From positions 1,364,001 to 1,428,000 of the forward strand of contig NZ_CP038018.1 in NCBI RefSeq assembly GCF_008805035.1: DNA of 64,000 bases, read 5' to 3'. This document shows positions 25,499-32,967 of this stretch, piece after piece (positions within the stretch are counted from its first letter, which is position 1; each line of letters starts with the position of its first letter). The position numbers and the translations under genes are program-made. The notes beneath the pieces were generated by a model. The model was not told the DNA's origin. It worked only from the letters and a program-made list of their open reading frames with translations, and ran no database searches. Source of the DNA: Eikenella exigua (GTDB lineage: Bacteria; Pseudomonadota; Gammaproteobacteria; Burkholderiales; Neisseriaceae).

Positions 25499-25540
25499 AT
25501 TTTTCAGGTAGCTTTCTATCCAAACAGGCTACCTGAAAAA
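25499..25540 (+). terminator. Inverted DUS pair after pldA
   Basis: TTTTTCAGGTAGC and GCTACCTGAAAAA form a 13 bp stem with a 16 nt loop, 12 bp after the pldA stop. The left arm lacks the final CT of the eikDUS. Confidence 0.6.
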
Positions 25541-25721
25541 TTAGTGTATTATTTTTGCATATAGCAGCCATAAAATACCGACATCCATCCTAAATCCATA
25601 TACAATCCGAATCTCGAATAAATCAGTATATTTAATTTCTGTTTTAGTTTCATGCTGCTAGCATTCTACATTCACACTTACTTACAATCTAGAAAAAGCA
25701 GGTTAAATCATAGTATTAGCC

Positions 25722-25750
25722 TTGCCTTCCTTTTTAGGCCGCCCTATAAT
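25722..25750 (+). promoter_or_regulatory. Near-consensus sigma-70 promoter of the candidate sRNA
   Basis: -35 TTGCCT at 25722-25727, a 17 bp spacer, and a perfect -10 TATAAT at 25745-25750. The predicted start is near 25757-25759. No protein gene follows within 280 bp, but an intrinsic terminator does, at 25817-25846. Confidence 0.75.
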
Positions 25751-25756
25751 ACATTT

Positions 25757-25846
25757 TGTTGGGTGGTCAAGGAGACCACTTAACAAGTTTCTCCTCTATT
25801 TCTCCTTTGTAGATTTGGCACATATTTCAATATGTGCCGCTTTTTT
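25757..25846 (+). ncRNA. Candidate small regulatory RNA with two anti-Shine-Dalgarno CUCCU motifs
   Basis: About 90 nt between a near-consensus promoter and an intrinsic terminator. The 5' hairpin GTGGTC-AAGGA-GACCAC (25763-25779) exposes an AAGGA loop. The single-stranded middle has UUUCUCCU twice (CTCCT at 25791-25795 and 25802-25806), complementary to ribosome binding sites. The 3' hairpin GGCACATA-TTTCAA-TATGTGCC (25817-25838) is followed by T6, which suits Hfq binding. The layout recalls the Hfq-dependent sibling sRNAs of Neisseria that bind start regions, but homology is not claimed. No good reading frame exists in it. Confidence 0.7.
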
Positions 25847-26046
25847 GCCTGCTTCCATTGCATAAATATTCTATTCCCGCTGTTTGGTCACACATTCGAA
25901 TCCGAATCAGCCAAACAAATCATTCTTTTCAAATATAAATCAGCCAGCCATGCACTATGCATCCATTACAGCAAATCAAGCGAGTACCATAGCTCTTCAT
26001 CAGAAATCCCACTATACTGCCGCCCGTTTTCTATTCGGAGCAGCTC

Positions 26047-27300
26047 ATGTCCGCCACCGTGTTTTACCTCTTTCTCGGTTTCACCGCCTTTTCCACCCTG
26101 CTGCAACTGCTGCTCTCTTTGCGCCAGAGCCGTGCCGTGCTGCTGCACCGAGGCCGCGTGCCGCGCGATTTTAAAGACGTGATTTCGCTAGAAGAACACC
26201 AGAAAGCCGCCGACTATACACTGACCAAACAGCGGTTTTCACGCTGGCATATTCTGTATGAAACCTTGCTGCTGCTCATGTTTACCCTTGGCGGCGGGCT
26301 GAACCTGCTGGCAGAGACGGCCAATCGCCTTGCCGACTCGCCGCTAAACCAAGGCGTGTTGGTGGTGGTGCTTTTTTCATTGGCCAGCAGCCTGTTATCC
26401 CTGCCCTTCGCGCTCTACCGCAGCTTCCGGCTGGAAGCCGCATTCGGCTTCAACAACATGACCTTGAGCACTTTCTTTGCCGACCAAATCAAAGGCCTGC
26501 TGCTGGGCGCGACCATCGGCATTCCGCTGTTGTATGCGGTGATTTATCTGATGGGTGCGGCCGGAAATGCGTGGTGGCTGTGGGTGTGGCTGTTGTGGCT
26601 CGGTTTCTCGCTGCTGATGCTGTGGGCATTTCCCAAATGGATTGCCCCGCTGTTCAACCGCTTCGAACCGCTGGCCGATGAAGACTTGCAACAGCGCATC
26701 ACTAATCTGCTCACGCGCACCGGCTTTGCCAGCAACGGTATTTTCGTGATGGACGGCAGCAAACGCAGCGGTCACGCCAATGCCTATTTCACCGGCCTCG
26801 GCCAAAACAAACGTATCGTGTTTTTCGATACCCTGCTCAAAGGTATGCAGCCGCAGGAGGTGGAAGCCGTATTGGCGCACGAACTGGGCCATTTCAAACA
26901 CCGCCACATCGTGAAGCAAATCGCCGTGCGCTTCCTGCTCGCGCTCTTGGTGCTGTTTGCGCTCGGGCAAATCATCCACTTTGCCGCCGTGTATCACGGC
27001 TTGGGCGTGGCCTACCCCAGCCATGCTATGGCGCTGCTGTTAATGATGCTGGTGCTGCCCGTGCTCTCCTTCCCCTTTGCCCCGTTGGGCAGCTTTTCCT
27101 CGCGCCGCAACGAATTTGAAGCCGACCGCTTCGCCGCCGCGCACACCCACGCCGAAGACCTGATTTCCGCGCTGCTCAAGCTCTACCGCAGCAACGCCGC
27201 CAGCCTGGTGAACGATCGCTGGTATGCCCGCTGGTACAACAGCCACCCTAATGCCCGCGAACGCGTCGCCGCCCTACGGCAGGGCGGGCAGGCTACCTGA
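26047..27300 (+). CDS. M48-family membrane metalloprotease (Ste24/CAAX protease-like)
   Basis: 417 aa with about seven hydrophobic segments (3-22, 75-98, 105-125, 150-172, 178-197, 300-320, 325-345). The zinc-protease motif HELGHFKHRH and the third ligand Glu in RRNEFEADRFAA place it in the M48 family. The N-terminal part (EEHQKAADYTLTKQRFS, FGFNNMTLSTFFAD) is the Ste24 N-domain. In bacteria such proteases are thought to act in membrane-protein quality control. It ends in eikDUS, whose TGA supplies the stop codon. Confidence 0.92.
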   Translation: MSATVFYLFLGFTAFSTLLQLLLSLRQSRAVLLHRGRVPRDFKDVISLEEHQKAADYTLTKQRFSRWHILYETLLLLMFTLGGGLNLLAETANRLADSPLNQGVLVVVLFSLASSLLSLPFALYRSFRLEAAFGFNNMTLSTFFADQIKGLLLGATIGIPLLYAVIYLMGAAGNAWWLWVWLLWLGFSLLMLWAFPKWIAPLFNRFEPLADEDLQQRITNLLTRTGFASNGIFVMDGSKRSGHANAYFTGLGQNKRIVFFDTLLKGMQPQEVEAVLAHELGHFKHRHIVKQIAVRFLLALLVLFALGQIIHFAAVYHGLGVAYPSHAMALLLMMLVLPVLSFPFAPLGSFSSRRNEFEADRFAAAHTHAEDLISALLKLYRSNAASLVNDRWYARWYNSHPNARERVAALRQGGQAT

Positions 27301-27371
27301 AAGTACCGCCTTCAACACAGTTAAAATGAACCACGCGAGTCTCTACGCAGCTAAGTTTCAGGTAGCCTTTC
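27289..27371. repeat. Inverted eikDUS pair enclosing a conserved loop
   Basis: AGGCTACCTGAAA (27290-27302, providing the stop of the M48 gene) and TTTCAGGTAGCCTTT (27357-27371) are separated by about 54 nt. The loop contains ccgcgagtctctacgcagctaag-like sequence, related to loop sequences at 22741-22769 and 59221-59245 in this window. Confidence 0.5.
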
Positions 27372-27377
27372 TGGGTG

Positions 27378-27469
27378 CTCCCAATAGACAGGGTTATAGT
27401 GTGAGCTTCGCCTTGCAGTATATGTATGCTGCCTACGGCTTGCCGCTTGGTTGCCTGTCTATTGGAGGG
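27378..27469. repeat. 92 bp inverted-repeat element with Correia-like core
   Basis: Ends CTCCCAATAGACAGG and CCTGTCTATTGGAGGG are inverted repeats with 12 identical bases (CAATAGACAGG plus flanks). The inside (gttatagtgtgagcttcgcc to ctacggcttgccgcttgg) matches the core of Correia-type elements (cctcgccttgccgtac ... ctgtctgcggcttcgtcgcc). The terminal repeats are unlike the usual TATAG ends. It may be a nested or re-ended copy. Confidence 0.45.
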
Positions 27470-27499
27470 ATTATGGTTTAGGGTGGATAAGGGCAAACA

Positions 27500-27528
27500 A
27501 AAGGCTACCTGGCAATCAGGTGGCCTTT
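27500..27528 (+). terminator. Degenerate DUS hairpin
   Basis: AAAGGCTACCTG-GCAAT-CAGGTGGCCTTT forms a 12 bp stem with one G-T position. Its last bases overlap the -35 box of the following promoter. Confidence 0.5.
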
Positions 27529-27555
27529 GTCATTCCCTCCTTATAAGCGTATAAT
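27527..27555 (+). promoter_or_regulatory. Sigma-70 promoter of the SulP gene
   Basis: -35 TTGTCA at 27527-27532, spacer 17 bp, perfect -10 TATAAT at 27550-27555. The SulP start codon is 35 bp downstream. Confidence 0.7.
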
Positions 27556-27589
27556 TCACAATTTTTTACAGAAGCACACGGAATCAAAC

Positions 27590-29227
27590 ATGATTGCTTG
27601 GATGGAAGCCCGCCGCGCCGGTTTGCTTGACCGCGCCCATTGGGCGAACAATATTGTGGCCGGCATTATCGTAGGCGTGGTGGCGCTGCCGCTTTCCATG
27701 GCCTTCGCCATCGCCACCGGCGTGAAACCCGAACAGGGGATTTACACCGCCATTGTGGCCAGCGTGATTGTGGCCGTGGCTGGCGGCTCGCGTGTGCAGA
27801 TTGCCGGCCCCACCGGCGCGTTTATCGCCATTCTCTCCGGCATCACCGCCAAATTCGGCTTCGACGGCCTGCAAATTGCCACCGTCCTCGCCGGCATCAT
27901 GCTGTTGTTTATGGGATTATTCCGCTTCGGCGGCATGATCCGCTTCATTTCCATGCCGGTGATTATGGGTTTCACCGCCGGCATCGGCGTGGTGATTTTT
28001 GTGGGGCAGTGGGCGGCATTTTTCGGCCTGCCCAAAGCAGGTGGTGAGCACTTCCACCAGCAATTATGGTCGCTGCTGCAAAGCCTGCCTCATCTTCACC
28101 CGGCCACTACCGCGCTGGGGCTGTTTTCGCTTGCACTTTTGCTGTTAGTGCCCAAAGTGCCGCTACTACGCCGCCTACCCTCGCCGATGTGGGTGCTGCT
28201 ATGCGCCACCGTGCTGCAAAGCCTGTTCCACTTTGAAGGCGTGGCCACCGTCGGCTCGGCCTATGGCGCCATTCCGCGCGCCCTGCCACATCTTTCCCTG
28301 CCCGATTTTACTGCGGCAGAAACCGCCAAACTGGTGCTGCCCGCCTTCACCATCGCCATGCTCGGCGCAATTGAATCGCTGCTCTCCGCCGTGGTGGCCG
28401 ATGGCATGGCCGGCACACACCACAGTGCCAATCAGGAACTGGTGGGCCAAGGGTTGGCCAACATCATCACGCCATTTTTCGGCGGTTTTGCCGCCACCGG
28501 CGCCATTGCCCGCACCGCCACCAACATCCGCCAGGGTGGCAACAGCCCGCTGGCCGGCATTATTCACGCCCTCACGCTGGCGCTGATTCTGCTCGTGGCC
28601 GCGCCGCTGGCCGCCGATATTCCCTTGGCCGCGCTGGCCGCCATCCTGTTTCAGGTAGCCTGGAACATGAGCGAGCCCAAGCGCTGTCTGCACATCCTAC
28701 GCCGCGCCCCGCGTGCTGCCTATATTTTGTTTTTCATCACCTTTTTCCTCACTATCTTGGTGGATTTAGTGGTGGCAGTGAACATCGGCGTGATTTTGTC
28801 CTCCCTGCACTTTATCGGCCAGATGGCCAAAGCGGTGGAGGTACGCAAAGAAGAACACAGCTGCGATGCTGCCGCCCTGCCGGATAACATGCTGATGTTT
28901 ATCGTAAACGGCCCATTCTTCTTCGGTGCGATGGAAAAATTTGAAACCACGCTGGCCGACATCAACACCCAGCCGCACGCCGTGGTGCTGCGGATGCGCT
29001 GGGTACCCTATATCGACATCACCGGCATCCTCACCCTAGAACGTGTTATCGGCGGCCTGCAAAAACGCGGCATCCGCGTTATCGTTACCGGCGCCAACGA
29101 ACAAGTTCGCGCTAGCCTTGAACGCAGCGGCATCGTCAGCCTGCTCGGCGAAGGTAACTTCATCCGCGAATTCGACGACGCTGCCGCCATGTTGCACGCG
29201 GAGAGTGAGGCAGGTTCGGCAAGTTGA
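27590..29227 (+). CDS. SulP-family anion permease with STAS domain
   Basis: 545 aa inner-membrane transporter. The ATG at 27590 opens directly into the SulP domain (LLDRAHWANNIVAGIIVGVV, LPLSMAFAIATGVKPEQGIY) with about 12 hydrophobic segments. It includes QIAGPTGAFIAILSG and ATGAIARTATNIRQGGNSPLAG, both family signatures. A C-terminal STAS domain (~440-540) contains VVLRMRWVPYIDITG. SulP proteins carry sulfate, bicarbonate or dicarboxylates, and the substrate cannot be told from sequence here. An internal in-frame DUS encodes FQVAW. Confidence 0.92.
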   Translation: MIAWMEARRAGLLDRAHWANNIVAGIIVGVVALPLSMAFAIATGVKPEQGIYTAIVASVIVAVAGGSRVQIAGPTGAFIAILSGITAKFGFDGLQIATVLAGIMLLFMGLFRFGGMIRFISMPVIMGFTAGIGVVIFVGQWAAFFGLPKAGGEHFHQQLWSLLQSLPHLHPATTALGLFSLALLLLVPKVPLLRRLPSPMWVLLCATVLQSLFHFEGVATVGSAYGAIPRALPHLSLPDFTAAETAKLVLPAFTIAMLGAIESLLSAVVADGMAGTHHSANQELVGQGLANIITPFFGGFAATGAIARTATNIRQGGNSPLAGIIHALTLALILLVAAPLAADIPLAALAAILFQVAWNMSEPKRCLHILRRAPRAAYILFFITFFLTILVDLVVAVNIGVILSSLHFIGQMAKAVEVRKEEHSCDAAALPDNMLMFIVNGPFFFGAMEKFETTLADINTQPHAVVLRMRWVPYIDITGILTLERVIGGLQKRGIRVIVTGANEQVRASLERSGIVSLLGEGNFIREFDDAAAMLHAESEAGSAS

Positions 29228-29521
29228 TGGGATACAGAATAGGCCACCCGATAAAGCAAAATCTGCTGCACACATTTTCAGGCAACCTTCCTCTTGGCAC
29301 CCACTCATTTGCGGCCAGCCTCATACCCATACTTAAAGAGGCTACCTGAAACCCGTTTTGCCACATAATTCCTCAGCCAAACACTGCCTGTGCCATCAAG
29401 TTATGATACACTTGCGCCTTTCGTTTACGGCCAGTACAGAAAAATATGCCGGCCAAGTGCAAACTTTTCCGAGCAGGCATCCGCCTATCGGTTTGATTAA
29501 CACCAAAACAAGGTATTACGA

Positions 29522-30826
29522 ATGAGCGTAACTATTGAAAAACTGGAAGGTCTCGAACGCAGCCTGCAACTGGAACTGCCCTGGGCAGACATCGAAGCAG
29601 CCGTACAAAAACGCCTGCAAGCCACTCAAAAACGTGCCCGTGTAGACGGCTTCCGCCCCGGCAAAGCCCCGCTGCGCATGATTGAATCCATGTATGGCGC
29701 GAGCATCCGCGATGAGGTTTTAAACGACAGCCTGCGTCACAAATTCGGCGAAATCGTGGATTCCGAAGATATCCGCCTCGCCGGCCTGCTGGCTTTTGAT
29801 GCCGTTGAAGCGCAAGACGACGAAAAAGTATTCAAAGTAAACGCCCGTTTCGAAGTGTTCCCCGAAATCACCGTGGGCAGCCTGGCCGACCAGGAAATCG
29901 AAAAAATGGTGTGCGAAGTGGGTGAAGCGGAAGTGGAAAAAACCATCGACATCCTGCGCCGCCAGCGCACCCGCTTCAACCGCGTGGAACGCGAAGCCAA
30001 AGACGGCGACCGCGTAATCATCGACTTTGCCGGCACCATCGACGGCATCCCCTTCGAAGGCGGCTCCGCACAAAACTACCCCTTCATCCTCGGCCAAGGC
30101 CAGATGCTGCCCGAATTTGAATCCGGCATCCAAGGCATGAAAGAAGGCGAAACCAAAGACGTGAGCGTCAACTTCCCTGCCGACTACCACGGCAAAGAAG
30201 TGGCCGGCAAAACCGCCGTATTCGCCATCACCCTGCGCAACGTAGCCGAAGCCGTGCTGCCGGAAGTGGACGAGCAATTCGCCAAAGCCTTGGGCATCCA
30301 AGACGGCGATGTGGCCAAAATGCGCGAAGAAGTGAAGAAAAACATCGAGCGCGAAGTAACCCGCCGCGTGGAAGCGCAAACCAAAGACAACGTGATGAAA
30401 GCCCTGCTGGACGTTACCCCCATCGAGTTGCCGAAAACCTTGGTGCGCGAAGAAACTGCCCGTATGGTTGCAAACGCCCGCCAAAACCTGGTGAACCAAG
30501 GTATGAAGCCGGAAGATGTAGATTTGGCCGACAGCCTGTTTACCGAACAAGCCGAACGCCGCGTGGCACTGGGCTTGATTTTGGCCGAATTGGTAGGCAA
30601 GCACAATCTGCAGCCGACCGACGACCAAGTTAAAGCCGTGGTGCAAACCTTCTCCGAAAGCTACGAAGATCCGCAGGAAGTAATGGATTGGTACTTCGCC
30701 GACCGCAGCCGCTTGGAAGGCCCGATTTCTATGGCCGTAGAAGCCAATGTGGTGGATTATGTGTTGGGTCAGGCCAAGGTAAACGAGAAAAAACTGAGCT
30801 TCGACGAAGTGATGGGCCAGCAGTAA
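29522..30826 (+). CDS. tig: Trigger factor
   Basis: Ribosome-bound chaperone and peptidyl-prolyl isomerase, 434 aa. The N-terminal ribosome-binding domain has the variant signature GFRPGKAPLRMIESMYG; the FKBP-type PPIase domain covers ~155-245 (GDRVIIDFAGTIDGIPFEGG, FIPLGQ-like FILGQGQMLPEFESGI); the C-terminal chaperone arms follow. tig upstream of clpP is a very common order. A terminator-like hairpin separates it from clpP. Confidence 0.97.
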   Translation: MSVTIEKLEGLERSLQLELPWADIEAAVQKRLQATQKRARVDGFRPGKAPLRMIESMYGASIRDEVLNDSLRHKFGEIVDSEDIRLAGLLAFDAVEAQDDEKVFKVNARFEVFPEITVGSLADQEIEKMVCEVGEAEVEKTIDILRRQRTRFNRVEREAKDGDRVIIDFAGTIDGIPFEGGSAQNYPFILGQGQMLPEFESGIQGMKEGETKDVSVNFPADYHGKEVAGKTAVFAITLRNVAEAVLPEVDEQFAKALGIQDGDVAKMREEVKKNIEREVTRRVEAQTKDNVMKALLDVTPIELPKTLVREETARMVANARQNLVNQGMKPEDVDLADSLFTEQAERRVALGLILAELVGKHNLQPTDDQVKAVVQTFSESYEDPQEVMDWYFADRSRLEGPISMAVEANVVDYVLGQAKVNEKKLSFDEVMGQQ

Positions 30827-30855
30827 TTCAGGCTACCTGAAACTCGTTGCAAACA

Positions 30856-30889
30856 AAGCACCAAGGCCGTATCCGCCGAGGTGCTTTTT
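30856..30889 (+). terminator. Rho-independent terminator between tig and clpP
   Basis: AGCACC (30857-30862) and GGTGCT (30880-30885) with a 17 nt loop, followed by T5. A single eikDUS lies just upstream at 30832. It may only partly stop tig transcription. Confidence 0.65.
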
Positions 30890-30923
30890 GCCCAAATTAT
30901 CCCTTATAAACGCGAGGAAACCC

Positions 30924-31544
30924 ATGAATCCCACAATCGAAAACAACTATCTGGTGCCCACCGTTATCGAACAGAGCGGCCGGGGCGAGCGCGCCTTCGA
31001 TATTTACTCCCGCCTGCTCAAAGAGCGGATTATCTTCCTGGTGGGTCCGGTAAACGACCAAACTGCCAACCTGGTGGTGGCACAGCTGCTGTTTTTGGAA
31101 AGCGAAAACCCCGATAAAGATATTTTCCTCTACATCAACAGCCCCGGCGGCTCAGTTTCTGCCGGCATGTCGATCTACGACACCATGAATTTCATCAAGC
31201 CCGATGTGTCTACCCTGTGCCTCGGCCAAGCCGCCAGCATGGGCGCGTTCCTACTTTCCGCCGGTGCCAAAGGCAAACGCTTCGCCCTACCCAACAGCCG
31301 CGTGATGATTCACCAGCCCCTAATCAGCGGCGGCTTGGGCGGCCAGGCTTCCGATATCGAAATCCACGCCAAAGAGCTGCTCAAACTGAAAGCCAAACTC
31401 AACCAGCTCTTGGCCGAACATTGCGGCCGTACGCTGGACGAACTCGAACGCGACACCGACCGCGACAACTTCATGTCGGCCGAAGAAGCCCAAGCATACG
31501 GCCTCATCGACCAAGTATTGTCCAGCCGCAGCGACATCAAATAA
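30924..31544 (+). CDS. clpP: ATP-dependent Clp protease proteolytic subunit
   Basis: Serine protease that forms a tetradecameric chamber with ClpX or ClpA. I chose the ATG at 30924 behind a clear GAGGAAA ribosome binding site, giving 206 aa. The triad is visible: Ser in GQAASMGAFLL, His in NSRVMIHQP and Asp in RDTDRDNFMS. The N-terminal processing region (LVPTVIEQSGRGERAFDIYSR) is typical. clpX is not downstream; a Correia-like element and a DUS terminator follow instead. Confidence 0.97.
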   Translation: MNPTIENNYLVPTVIEQSGRGERAFDIYSRLLKERIIFLVGPVNDQTANLVVAQLLFLESENPDKDIFLYINSPGGSVSAGMSIYDTMNFIKPDVSTLCLGQAASMGAFLLSAGAKGKRFALPNSRVMIHQPLISGGLGGQASDIEIHAKELLKLKAKLNQLLAEHCGRTLDELERDTDRDNFMSAEEAQAYGLIDQVLSSRSDIK

Positions 31545-31558
31545 CCATCGGCTTAATC

Positions 31559-31666
31559 TACAGCAAGTCAAATTAATTTTTCAATACAAGGCGGTGAGCC
31601 GAAGACAGTACAGAAGTACGGCAAGTCGAACCACCGCTGTAGCGAAAATTAAGTTGGCTTGCTATA
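31559..31666. repeat. Correia-like element, 108 bp
   Basis: Terminal inverted repeats tacagcaagtcaaattaatt and (reverse strand) tatagcaagccaacttaatt agree at about 17 of 20 positions. The core caatacaaggcggtgagccgaagacagtac is close to the neisserial Correia core (acaaggcgacgaagccgcagacagtac). The terminal version TATAGCAAG differs from that of the copies at 44819 and 62835. It lies 15 bp after clpP. Confidence 0.65.
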
Positions 31667-31713
31667 AAAGGCTACCTGAAAACAAACCAAGTGGATTTTC
31701 AGGTAGCCTTTTT
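31667..31713. terminator. Perfect inverted eikDUS pair with T-run
   Basis: AAAAGGCTACCTGAAAA and TTTTCAGGTAGCCTTTTT, 13 nt loop, T5 at the end. It directly abuts the Correia-like element and probably terminates clpP transcription. Confidence 0.75.
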
Positions 31714-31862
31714 GCCGCCCGCATACAGCGCATTCATTGCGGCAATACAAACTCATGCCATAGCAGTTTGCCGACAATTTCACTATAATCAGTAAGCACC
31801 CACAGCGTGCCGGTATCACTCCCACCCCCTCGCGGGAAACCCATCTCAACAGGAGTTCTGCC

Positions 31863-32219
31863 ATGATTTCCATCCGCCAGCAAAACTACGGCCTCAACGT
31901 TGCCCTCTACAACGAATTCACCCTTGAAGACTTCAAAACCCTCGAAGCCGCCATCCTCGAGTGCCTCCAACGCGTGCACCGCCCCGACATCCTCCTCGAC
32001 CTATCCCTGTTGCGCGATTACACCATCGACATGGCTGCCGAGCAACTGCGCTTCCTCAACAACCACGACAACGACTTCGGCCGCATCGCCATCGTCACCA
32101 ACGACCTCTGGATACGCCTCTCCGCCCATATTTCCAGCCTACTCACCCGCCAGCATCCCAAATATTTCAACGATGCCGCCGAAGCCCAGAAATGGCTACT
32201 TGCCGACGGCAGCCGCTAA
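31863..32219 (+). CDS. STAS/SpoIIAA-like small protein
   Basis: 118 aa cytoplasmic protein with no membrane segment. Alternating strands and helices (YGLNVALYNEFTLEDFKTLE, DILLDLSLLRDYTIDMAAEQ, RIAIVTNDLWIRLSAHIS, HPKYFNDAAEAQKWL) match the SpoIIAA-like/STAS-SEC14 fold group. It has a good ribosome binding site (CAGGAG) and ends 4 bp before the hydrolase gene, so the pair is probably an operon. Function is unknown. Confidence 0.7.
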   Translation: MISIRQQNYGLNVALYNEFTLEDFKTLEAAILECLQRVHRPDILLDLSLLRDYTIDMAAEQLRFLNNHDNDFGRIAIVTNDLWIRLSAHISSLLTRQHPKYFNDAAEAQKWLLADGSR

Positions 32220-32223
32220 CACC

Positions 32224-32874
32224 ATGAACCAGCCCAAAACCCCGCTGCGCGCCCTCCTGCTGCACGGCATCCATATGCACGCCTGGGTGATGCTTCCGCT
32301 TGCCTGGCAACTGCGCCGCCATAATATCCACAGCCGCTGCTTCGGCTACTACAGCATCGCCCAAACCCTGCCCCAGCACAGCCGCCGCCTCGCCGAAGCC
32401 GTCCGCCGCCACTACCAGCAGCACCAAGAACCGCTGCACTTCATCTGCCACAGCCTCGGCGGCCTCGTGTTGCGCCGTTTCGCCGCCGACTACCCCGAAC
32501 TGGTACGCGGCCGCAGCGTTACCCTCGCCACCCCGCATCTCGGCAGCGAAACCGCCAACCGGCTGCACCGCTACGCCCCCGCCCTTATTGGCGGTGCCTA
32601 CCAGAACGGCCTAGACGGCAATCTCCCGCCCTGGCCGCCCCAGCTCGAACTCGGCTGCATCGCCGGCAACCATCACCTAGGCGTCGGCCAAATCGTTGGT
32701 TTGCAAGGCGAAGGTGACGGCACCGTCCTCCTCTCCGAAACCCGCCCTGCCAACTGCCGCGACTACCTCGTCCTACCCATCAACCACTCCGCCATGCTCA
32801 CCGACCCCACCGTCGCCCGACAAACCGCCCACTTCCTGCGCCACGGCTGCTTTGAACATGTAAACTACGGATAA
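32224..32874 (+). CDS. Alpha/beta hydrolase (lipase/esterase-like)
   Basis: 216 aa. The early oxyanion-type stretch LLLHGIHMHAW, the nucleophile elbow CHSLGG (GxSxG variant with His-Ser-Leu-Gly) at about residue 80, an acid candidate in GDGTVLL and the catalytic His in PINHSAML follow the order of PGAP1/lipase-like alpha/beta hydrolases. It lacks a signal peptide, so it is likely cytoplasmic. The substrate is unknown. It is coupled to the STAS-like gene upstream. Confidence 0.8.
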   Translation: MNQPKTPLRALLLHGIHMHAWVMLPLAWQLRRHNIHSRCFGYYSIAQTLPQHSRRLAEAVRRHYQQHQEPLHFICHSLGGLVLRRFAADYPELVRGRSVTLATPHLGSETANRLHRYAPALIGGAYQNGLDGNLPPWPPQLELGCIAGNHHLGVGQIVGLQGEGDGTVLLSETRPANCRDYLVLPINHSAMLTDPTVARQTAHFLRHGCFEHVNYG

Positions 32875-32914
32875 GTCATGGTGAGAGCCCCGTCAACAGG
32901 AAGACGACAACGGA

Positions 32915-32952
32915 ACAACCCCTTATGTTGAATAATCAACACAAGGGGTTGT
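32915..32952. terminator. Bidirectional terminator between convergent genes
   Basis: ACAACCCCTT (32915-32924) and AAGGGGTTGT (32943-32952) form a 10 bp stem whose loop can pair further (TGTTG/CAACA). It serves the hydrolase gene on the plus strand and the MFS gene on the minus strand. It is not DUS-based. Confidence 0.75.
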
Positions 32953-32967
32953 AACATCACATCCAAT

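Larger units (their letters stand above)
25488..26046. other. AT-rich gap with candidate sRNA gene
   Basis: Holds an inverted DUS pair right after pldA (25499-25540), then about 180 bp of AT-rich sequence without visible signals. The promoter and sRNA described separately follow (25722-25846), and then 200 bp of AT-rich DNA up to the M48 protease start. A small open frame across 25832-26182 has no coding character. Confidence 0.6.
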
